Origin: Thiospirillum jenense
GTDB lineage: Bacteria; Pseudomonadota; Gammaproteobacteria; Chromatiales; Chromatiaceae
Reading direction: 5' to 3'
Assembly (NCBI RefSeq): GCF_014145225.1
Contig: NZ_JABVCQ010000012.1
Coordinates: 1-64,000 of the forward strand
Length of the DNA: 64,000 nucleotides
Under the pieces are notes generated by a model, which saw nothing but the letters and a program-made list of their open reading frames with translations, did not search any database and was not told where the DNA came from. Within the stretch, counting starts at the first letter, position 1; each line of letters starts with the position of its first letter. A program made the position numbers and the translations under genes. Positions 58,576-64,000 of this stretch are shown here, piece by piece.

Positions 58576-59325
58576 TCAAGAGCGTACCGACTCACGTTCC
58601 GCCCGCAAAAACTGTAAGACTTTCCGCACATAACCGACCGTTTCCGGGTAAGGCGGAATCTCGTAGCCGTAACGTTTTACCGCATTTTCACCGGCATTGT
58701 AGCCAGCTAAGGCTAACCGCAAATCGTTTTGAAATAAATCCAACAGCCAGCGCAAATAACTTGCGCCACCGCGAATGTTCTCGGCCGGATCCCAAATATC
58801 GCGTACTTTGAAACGGGCGGCGGTGTCCGGCATCAACTGCATCAACCCACACGCCCCCGCCGATGACAGCGCATCCGCTCGATAATTGGATTCGGTGCGA
58901 ATCACCGCGTGCAGCAACGAAGGCCACAACCCGTACTGATTGGCGGTGCGCTCGATCAAATGGTGATAATACGCCCGCCGCGCCGCAACGGTCGCCGAGG
59001 GTGGTGCCGGCACGGTTGGGGTGCGCGACTGTGCCAGCAACTGCCGAGCGCGAGCCACCGCCGCCGCCGTAGCCGTCTGCTGTTCTAACAACTGCGCCGC
59101 CCGGCGACTAGCCACCAATTCCTGCAACTGCGCCTGGTTATTCGCCACCAGTGTGTGGTTACTCCGTTTCCATTCCAATTGCAAATCGGTATTGGTTAGC
59201 ATGACGTCGGAAAAAATCACATTGCCTTTGTCATCAGTGTACTTATACACGTCCGCTGTGACGGAACATGTCAACACCAGCGCCAGCATCCCAAGACCGA
59301 ATGACCATATCCGTTTGATATTCAT
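58576..59325 (-). CDS. Lytic transglycosylase with N-terminal DUF4124
   Basis: A 249-residue secreted SLT-family enzyme. The signal peptide is MNIKRIWSFGLGMLALVLTC, followed by DUF4124 (VYKYTDDKGNVIFSD) and an Slt goose-lysozyme-like domain with the catalytic Glu in VIRTESNYRADAL. Conserved GLMQLMPDTAARF, NIRGGASYLRWLL and LAGYNAGENAVKRYG follow. The start at 59325 gives a proper signal peptide with GGAGAA upstream; the longer frame to 59391 does not. It cleaves peptidoglycan between MurNAc and GlcNAc. Confidence 0.92.
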   Translation of the reverse strand: MNIKRIWSFGLGMLALVLTCSVTADVYKYTDDKGNVIFSDVMLTNTDLQLEWKRSNHTLVANNQAQLQELVASRRAAQLLEQQTATAAAVARARQLLAQSRTPTVPAPPSATVAARRAYYHHLIERTANQYGLWPSLLHAVIRTESNYRADALSSAGACGLMQLMPDTAARFKVRDIWDPAENIRGGASYLRWLLDLFQNDLRLALAGYNAGENAVKRYGYEIPPYPETVGYVRKVLQFLRAERESVRS

Positions 59326-59604
59326 CAATATTCTCCGCAAACATGTTCGCCAACACCGGCCGCACCAACCGCCATCACCACGTTCGGTCAATACAATCAG
59401 TTAGTGTGACCGCCCCGCCACCGTCAACGATAAAATCGTGCGCGACGACTTGCCCAAAACCAAAAACTGAATTATATTATCTTAGTAGAAATATACAGTT
59501 AGAATTGTTTGTTAAAGCTGTTTAGAGATTATGTTTACACACTTTCTTAATATTTGCTTCCAACCCGATGATTTAACGATGAATCTATCAAAGAGGACAA
59601 TCGG

Positions 59605-60156
59605 ATGAAGCGGCGCTCTTTTTTGGGCATGGTGTTGGCAATTACTGCCGCGCCAGCAGTGGCATACAAATCCAGTACACTGTTTTCGTTGGATGCGACT
59701 CTCAAGCCGCGTAGCCTGCATTTGCAGCACTTGCGCACCGAGGAGTCGCTCAATCTGGTGTACCGAATTGGTGATAATTATCAACGCAGTGCGTTAAGAC
59801 GTTTAAGTTATTTGTTACGCGATTTCCGCAGCGGTGACAGTACCGCCATTGACCCGCGCCTGTTTGATTTGCTGTTTGACGTCCAAACCCAACTGGATTG
59901 TCGCGGTGAGCCGATTCAGGTGATCGGCGGCTATCGCTCCCCCACCACCAACCGCATGTTGCGCAGAACCTCCAGCGGCGTGGCCCGCCAAAGTCTGCAC
60001 ATGACCGGTCAAGCAGTGGACATCCGCATTCCATCCGTCTCGCTACGGTCACTGCGCAACGCGGCGGCGAAACTCGGCCGCGGCGGTGTCGGCTATTACC
60101 CCAGCTCCAATTTTGTGCATTTGGACACAGGGCAACCACGCCGTTGGAGCGCCTAA
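59605..60156 (+). CDS. mepK: MepK-like peptidoglycan endopeptidase (DUF882/YcbK)
   Basis: A 183-residue secreted M15A-type zinc peptidase. The signal peptide carries twin arginines (MKRRSFLGMVLAITAAPAVA), so Tat export is possible. Core blocks are VIGGYRSPTTNRML, SLHMTGQAVDIRIPSV with the His/Asp zinc ligands, and NFVHLDTG with the last ligand. E. coli MepK cleaves mDAP-mDAP crosslinks. AGAGGA lies about 7 nt before the ATG. Its stop is one base from the stop of convergent gspK. Confidence 0.9.
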   Translation: MKRRSFLGMVLAITAAPAVAYKSSTLFSLDATLKPRSLHLQHLRTEESLNLVYRIGDNYQRSALRRLSYLLRDFRSGDSTAIDPRLFDLLFDVQTQLDCRGEPIQVIGGYRSPTTNRMLRRTSSGVARQSLHMTGQAVDIRIPSVSLRSLRNAAAKLGRGGVGYYPSSNFVHLDTGQPRRWSA

Positions 60157-60157
60157 C

Positions 60158-61144
60158 CTACTGATTATCGGTAGGTTCTGGCAATCCAACCGCCTCGCGC
60201 CGCCAGAGTACGACAAACGGTGGCGTCCGCCCTGGCTGCGTGTTGACCAGCACCTCCGTCGTCCGCTGCGCCGACTCGTCCGCTTTAAATGTCACGCGCA
60301 GCCGGTACTGCGGCCCCCCGCGATCCGTCGGGGCGGTGCGTTCCACCCCCACCTCAGGTGGCGCATCGCGGGTGGCGATGATCTCAAGTGCTTGTTCATA
60401 GGTCACATTTTGCGTCGCCGCGATCACCGCCGCCGAGGCAAAGCGGGCGTTAAACCCAAGATTACTCGCGCTGCTGCTGGTGGCATGACCGCCAAACACC
60501 GGTTGACTGGATACCCCGCCGCCGGCGCTCGTGCCACTGACACGCAAGTCCGGCGCCAGCCGCGCCAGCACCGCTGGCGTCATGCCCAACACTTGACCCA
60601 ATTCCTCGACGCTCTCAAATGGCGCATCCCGCGCCCCGTAACTCAACCCCGCCGCTTCGTAATCGCCATCCTCCGCGCCGTTCAACTGGGTTAAATCATC
60701 CACGTCGCGCCAGTCGAGAATCGCATCCGCCAGCGCGTCCAGTTGCTCAACATCCGCCCCGGCCAACTCCAGCAAAATTGCCCACTGGTCACGAGTCACC
60801 TGATTGACATCCAGCCGCGATGCCTCGTTGGTGATCTGCACTTCCAACTCGGTGTCGTCAAATTGCAACAGGTGCGTACTGCCATCAGGTAGCCAAACGG
60901 CGGCGTCATCCACTTGGATGTCAGACGGGCGGGTGATGAGATTTAAGACGGTCAAGGTGATCGCCGCCTCGGCATGTGCGCGAAACTGCGCCGCGGCCAA
61001 ATAATTGCGCGTCAAGGCGGCGGTGCTGCGCTGCGTACTGGTCAAGCCTAGCGCGATCACCGACAACAGCGCGATCACCCACAGCACGATCACCAGCGCG
61101 ATGCCGCGTTGCTGGCGCAGGTTGAACAATTGCCGACGGATCAT
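60158..61144 (-). CDS. gspK: Type II secretion minor pseudopilin GspK
   Basis: A 328-residue GspK, which caps the pseudopilus tip with GspI and GspJ. The prepilin site is QQRG/IALVIVLWVIALLSVIALG; position 5 after the cut is not Glu, as usual for GspK. The large periplasmic part includes LDAILDWRDVDDLTQLNGAEDGDYEAAG, trimmed here to its Asp-rich calcium region, and EELGQVLGMTPAVLARLAP. An open frame continues upstream into gspJ, but the Met at 61144 overlapping the gspJ stop (ATGA) is the natural start. Confidence 0.9.
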   Translation of the reverse strand: MIRRQLFNLRQQRGIALVIVLWVIALLSVIALGLTSTQRSTAALTRNYLAAAQFRAHAEAAITLTVLNLITRPSDIQVDDAAVWLPDGSTHLLQFDDTELEVQITNEASRLDVNQVTRDQWAILLELAGADVEQLDALADAILDWRDVDDLTQLNGAEDGDYEAAGLSYGARDAPFESVEELGQVLGMTPAVLARLAPDLRVSGTSAGGGVSSQPVFGGHATSSSASNLGFNARFASAAVIAATQNVTYEQALEIIATRDAPPEVGVERTAPTDRGGPQYRLRVTFKADESAQRTTEVLVNTQPGRTPPFVVLWRREAVGLPEPTDNQ

Positions 61145-61920
61145 TTGCTCACCTCGTTGGTCAGGGTGGCGGTGGTCTGCACGGCCGCGCCGGGTAACAC
61201 AATCACGTTGGCCGGCCACGACTGCGACGGCGTGGTCAACACCAAACTGATCGCCTGCGGCGGGTGCGGCTGCTCCAACCACTCCGCCCCCCAACTGGCG
61301 GCAGTGTCACCCGCCAACTCACCGCTGCGCACACCAAAATACGCCAGCTCGAATTCGCCCACGTCCGGCAGTAACAACGTCCGCCCGTAGCCGCCGGCGG
61401 CGAGGTCTTGGTCAAGATCGCCATCCGCGCCGGCCGCTTCCGCCGTCGCCAGCGCCAGCGGTGTCCACGCCGGATAGTCGCCATCGCCACCGGCCAACAC
61501 GTCCGGGTGCAGCAACCAGCGCGTCAAAACCAGCCGCTGGCGGTCGCGGTCAGCCGTTTCCAGCGTCAACCGTAGAATGTACAACCCGGGGATGCCGACG
61601 TGTGCTGACAGCGGCGCGACCCACTCGACCTGTTGCGCGTCACCGGCAAACACCTGCTGGCGCTGGCCGTCGTCGAGCGTGACCTGCACCTCGCGCTGCG
61701 AGCGCCACGAGCGGGCGACAAATTCGCGGGCAAAGCGCAGTTCGCTAACTTGATCGGAGATGGTTTCGACGCTCTCCCACGCACGGCTGCCCAGGCGCAG
61801 TCCCGAAAACAGCAGTACGACGATGATGACGATCAACACCAGTGCGATCAGTAATTCAACCAACGTGAAGCCGATTTGACTGGTGCGAATTGGGCGGGAA
61901 TGCGAGGCGAGTAGCAGCAC
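61141..61920 (-). CDS. gspJ: Type II secretion minor pseudopilin GspJ
   Basis: A 259-residue minor pseudopilin. The leader ends SQIG/FTLVELLIALVLIV with Phe1 and Glu5 of class III prepilins, followed by the long N-terminal helix and GLRLGSRAWESVETIS, typical of GspJ. It is a little longer than usual, with an insert around residues 150-190. It overlaps gspK by 4 bp and follows gspI by 25 bp. Confidence 0.88.
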   Translation of the reverse strand: MLLLASHSRPIRTSQIGFTLVELLIALVLIVIIVVLLFSGLRLGSRAWESVETISDQVSELRFAREFVARSWRSQREVQVTLDDGQRQQVFAGDAQQVEWVAPLSAHVGIPGLYILRLTLETADRDRQRLVLTRWLLHPDVLAGGDGDYPAWTPLALATAEAAGADGDLDQDLAAGGYGRTLLLPDVGEFELAYFGVRSGELAGDTAASWGAEWLEQPHPPQAISLVLTTPSQSWPANVIVLPGAAVQTTATLTNEVSK

Positions 61921-61945
61921 AGAAGTCTTTGATTATTCAGGTAAT

Positions 61946-62362
61946 TTATGGCGGCGTGGTCAGCGACTCACCCAAGCGCAGGGTGCGCAACGTCACGCGG
62001 CGCGGCTGACCGGGATTCGGCCACGAGGTAACGGCGGTCACTTCATACACCTGCACCGTCTGCGCCTCCGCCAGCCAATCAACCAGTGGATAGGGTGCGA
62101 CATGCACAATCCAATCCAATTCCTGCTCGGGTTCACCGCTATAAATCCCTTCAGCTAATGGAATATCAATCCCAACGCTATTCAATTTTTCCTCCGCCAA
62201 TGCCACAGCACGGCTGTATTGACCACTGGTGGCGGTATTATTCATAGCGCGGGAAAAAATCTGTAATAACACGCCTAATGACAGCGCGAGAATGGCAAAG
62301 GCGATCAATACTTCGAGTAATGAAAAACCGGTTTGGCGGCGATGATAACGGGATTGCAGCAT
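61946..62362 (-). CDS. gspI: Type II secretion minor pseudopilin GspI
   Basis: A 138-residue minor pseudopilin. The prepilin site is RRQTG/FSLLEVLIAFAILALSLGVL with Glu5, followed by ALAEEKLNSV, typical of GspI. The ATG at 62362 is preferred to a TTG-initiated frame from 62395 that runs into the palindromic repeat. No gspH, gspG or gspC-F lies upstream: the preceding gene is a cytochrome c peroxidase. Confidence 0.88.
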   Translation of the reverse strand: MLQSRYHRRQTGFSLLEVLIAFAILALSLGVLLQIFSRAMNNTATSGQYSRAVALAEEKLNSVGIDIPLAEGIYSGEPEQELDWIVHVAPYPLVDWLAEAQTVQVYEVTAVTSWPNPGQPRRVTLRTLRLGESLTTPP

Positions 62363-62376
62363 ATATGAAACGAATG

Positions 62377-62406
62377 CGTTCCCACGCGGGCGCAATGGGA
62401 ACGATC
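62377..62406. repeat. REP-like palindrome, copy 2 (inverted)
   Basis: The arms CGTTCCCA (62377-62384) and TGGGAACG (62396-62403), followed by ATC, surround CGCGGGCGCAA. Read on the minus strand it starts GATCGTTCCCA like copy 1 at 54952, so the two copies are in inverted orientation 7.4 kb apart. It fills the gspI / cytochrome c peroxidase spacer. Confidence 0.7.
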
Positions 62407-62422
62407 AAAGCAGATGTTTTAT

Positions 62423-63445
62423 TTAATGCGCCGCAGCAGGTGTATCAACCGCAGCAAATGGCTCAGGTTTCGGTGTATTCGCCACCGACGGCGGCAATTG
62501 CGGTAAAGCAAAATTGGGTTGATCGCCCGTTAACGTATTAAGAAATGCCACAACTTTTGCATTCTCATCGGCGGTTAAGGTGCGATTTAATTGAATATGC
62601 GCCATGATGTTGACGGCATCATTTAATGATTGCACCGCGCCGTCGTGGAAATACGGATAGGTTAAAGCGATATTCCGCAAGGTCGGCACCTTGAATACTA
62701 AACGGTCGGCATCCTTACCCGTCACGGCAATGCGACCTTCCGCCGGATTAGTGGTTTGATACGGTGCAATCACGCCAACCTTTTGGAATGAACTGCCACC
62801 GACTGCTGGGCCATTATGACACGCAACGCACCCAACTGATTTGAATAAGTCATAACCAGCGCGTTCTTCAGCCGTGAGCGCCGTTTCATTACCCGCCAAC
62901 CATTGATCGAAGCGCGAATTGGGCGTGACCAATGTTTTCTCAAACTCGGCAATGGCTTGCGTCACCTGATCGAGCGTAATGGGCGTTTGATTAAACACGG
63001 TTTTGAATTCGGCAACGTAGCCAGGAATCCCATTTAAGGTCGCCACCGCCGCCGTATGATCCATTGCCATTTCACGCGGATTGGCAATTGGTCCGGCGGC
63101 CTGTTCTTTCAAATCAGCCGCCCGTCCATCCCAAAACTGCGCAACACTCAATCCCGAGTTTAATACAGTTGGCGAATTGATCGGTCCCTGTTGCCAATGA
63201 TGACCGACCGAGGTTGGCAAATTATCGGTGCCACCCATACTCAAATTATGACAGGAATTACACGAAATAAAACCCGATTTAGACAAGCGCGGATCGAAAT
63301 ATAATTTTTTACCCAATTCAACTTGCGCGCTATTCACATCTGATGGCGGTGTGAGCGGTTGAATCGGTTCTGCTGCGCCACTAGGAATAGTGGTAAACCA
63401 CAATCCAATCCCCGTTGCTAATACGGTAGATTTAAGTGTCATCAT
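62423..63445 (-). CDS. Di-haem cytochrome c peroxidase (BCCP/MauG family)
   Basis: A 340-residue periplasmic protein with a signal peptide (to about residue 25) and two CxxCH haem sites, CNSCH (near 62) and CVACH (near 208). LGKKLYFDPRLSKSGFISC, SPTVLNSGLSVAQFWDGRA and FKVPTLRNIALTYPYFHDGA are typical of bacterial cytochrome c peroxidases, which reduce hydrogen peroxide with electrons from cytochrome c. The tail is Pro/Ala-rich. It appears to be monocistronic. Either of two adjacent Met codons can start it. Confidence 0.92.
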   Translation of the reverse strand: MMTLKSTVLATGIGLWFTTIPSGAAEPIQPLTPPSDVNSAQVELGKKLYFDPRLSKSGFISCNSCHNLSMGGTDNLPTSVGHHWQQGPINSPTVLNSGLSVAQFWDGRAADLKEQAAGPIANPREMAMDHTAAVATLNGIPGYVAEFKTVFNQTPITLDQVTQAIAEFEKTLVTPNSRFDQWLAGNETALTAEERAGYDLFKSVGCVACHNGPAVGGSSFQKVGVIAPYQTTNPAEGRIAVTGKDADRLVFKVPTLRNIALTYPYFHDGAVQSLNDAVNIMAHIQLNRTLTADENAKVVAFLNTLTGDQPNFALPQLPPSVANTPKPEPFAAVDTPAAAH

Positions 63446-63684
63446 GGAGTCAAAGCCTCAGCTTGTGATTAAATTACAAAGGCACACCAATTTGGTGCAA
63501 TGTGATACTAGGGTACACCAAAATATGCGCAGTGGGGCGCTCATTCAGGTTAATACAACAACATTTGTGCGTAATCGCTGCGCCAAATTCCGATGAGTGA
63601 TTGTCACGCGAAGTGAACATCGCATTTTTTGTTATCGCAGCACCACTCGGCCACGCAACTATTAAGACAGTATTGAGTGACACT

Positions 63685-64000
63685 ATGAAAACGCTGCATC
63701 CATTTTTACCCGATTTTAACGAATTACCAACCTTGTTGCCAATTTTTCCATTCAATGGCAGCATCCTGTTGCCTGGCGTACAATTACCACTCAACATATT
63801 TGAACCGCGTTATCTTAATTTGGTGCAAGCAGCACTTTCTGAACCGCAACATTTATTAGGATTAGTACAGCCGGTGATGAATAAGGTTAATGATGAATCT
63901 CCATCATTATTACATCGCATAGGTTGTGCTGGACGGATTACCGCGTATAGTGAAACGCAAGATGGACATATTATTTTGGTATTAACCGGGGTCTGTCGTT
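63685..64000 (+). CDS. LON substrate-binding (N-terminal) domain protein, truncated by the window edge
   Basis: The first 105 residues of a protein resembling the stand-alone LON peptidase N-terminal domain: LLPIFPFNGSILLPGVQLPLNIFEPRYLNLV, trimmed to LPLNIFEPRYLNLVQ as its key block, then LLHRIGCAGRITAYSE and HIILVLTGVCR. Such proteins lack the ATPase and protease parts of Lon and have no firm function. The frame is open to the window end. The ATG at 63685 has GAG about ten bases upstream. Confidence 0.85.
   Translation, partial: MKTLHPFLPDFNELPTLLPIFPFNGSILLPGVQLPLNIFEPRYLNLVQAALSEPQHLLGLVQPVMNKVNDESPSLLHRIGCAGRITAYSETQDGHIILVLTGVCR

Noticed and set aside
60086-60694. A 202-codon plus-strand frame across the mepK/gspK junction
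   Set aside because: It is antisense to gspK and overlaps the end of mepK, has an Arg-rich composition typical of shadow frames, and has no ribosome binding site.

Overview
The window looks like a chromosomal segment of a gammaproteobacterium with sulfur-oxidising and probably nitrogen-fixing traits. The evidence is a sulfide:quinone-reductase-like flavoprotein, a NifA-type activator, Aat plus Bpt, E. coli-type SpeD, YhdP, YicC, PepA, type II secretion pseudopilins and several DUF29/Uma2 genes. Thiotrichales, Chromatiales or Competibacteraceae relatives are plausible, but there is no rRNA or other marker here to decide. No tRNA, rRNA, CRISPR array, transposase or phage gene was seen.

Layout. 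1-2.8 kb: four DUF29 genes in two overlapping pairs around a Uma2-family gene, with flanking palindromes and a dead fifth copy. 2.8-14.9 kb: housekeeping genes (bpt-aat N-degron transferases, osmC-like/speD, yhdP, DUF2062, comEC, an NlpC/P60 lipoprotein, moaE, a zinc-ribbon protein). 15.4-21.4 kb: nifA and a 1342-residue hybrid histidine kinase. 21.5-23.3 kb: an SQR-like gene with an unannotated 52-residue ORF and a terminator behind it. 23.6-29.7 kb: c-di-GMP signalling, made up of a hotdog thioesterase, a PhnD-like periplasmic binding protein and a dCache-PAS-GGDEF-EAL protein in one run, then a 59-residue zinc-finger gene and a separate GGDEF gene behind a perfect TGTGA-N6-TCACA site.

29.8-52.9 kb: one unidirectional (- strand) surface-glycan cluster. 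It encodes pseudaminic-acid synthesis (PseB, PseC, PseG, PseI and an SpsF-type cytidylyltransferase) and an acetamidino-forming trio (WbpG/PseA-like amidotransferase, HisH-like and HisF-like). It also has five methyltransferase units: four separate genes, one of them frameshifted, plus a methyltransferase domain fused inside the 1614-residue protein. A TPR/O-GlcNAc-transferase-like protein and two very large fused glycosyltransferases flank the sugar genes. Together they probably make an amidino-modified nonulosonic acid and attach it to a protein or polysaccharide; no acceptor gene and no PseH is present.

53-64 kb: yicC, a Gfo/Idh/MocA oxidoreductase, pepA, a SPOR-domain protein, a lytic transglycosylase, a MepK-like endopeptidase, gspI-gspJ-gspK without the rest of the type II secretion operon, a di-haem cytochrome c peroxidase and the start of a LON-substrate-binding-domain gene cut by the window edge.

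Base composition is strongly mosaic. By hand count of sample lines, yhdP and the 51-52 kb region are near 60% G+C, while much of 34-42 kb and the hybrid kinase are near 32-37%. In comEC the change happens abruptly inside one gene. The findings most worth following are the mosaic DUF29 pairs, the palindrome inserted in frame in yhdP, the SQR-linked small ORF, the PhnD/GGDEF-EAL unit, and the amidino-sugar cluster with its fused transferases.
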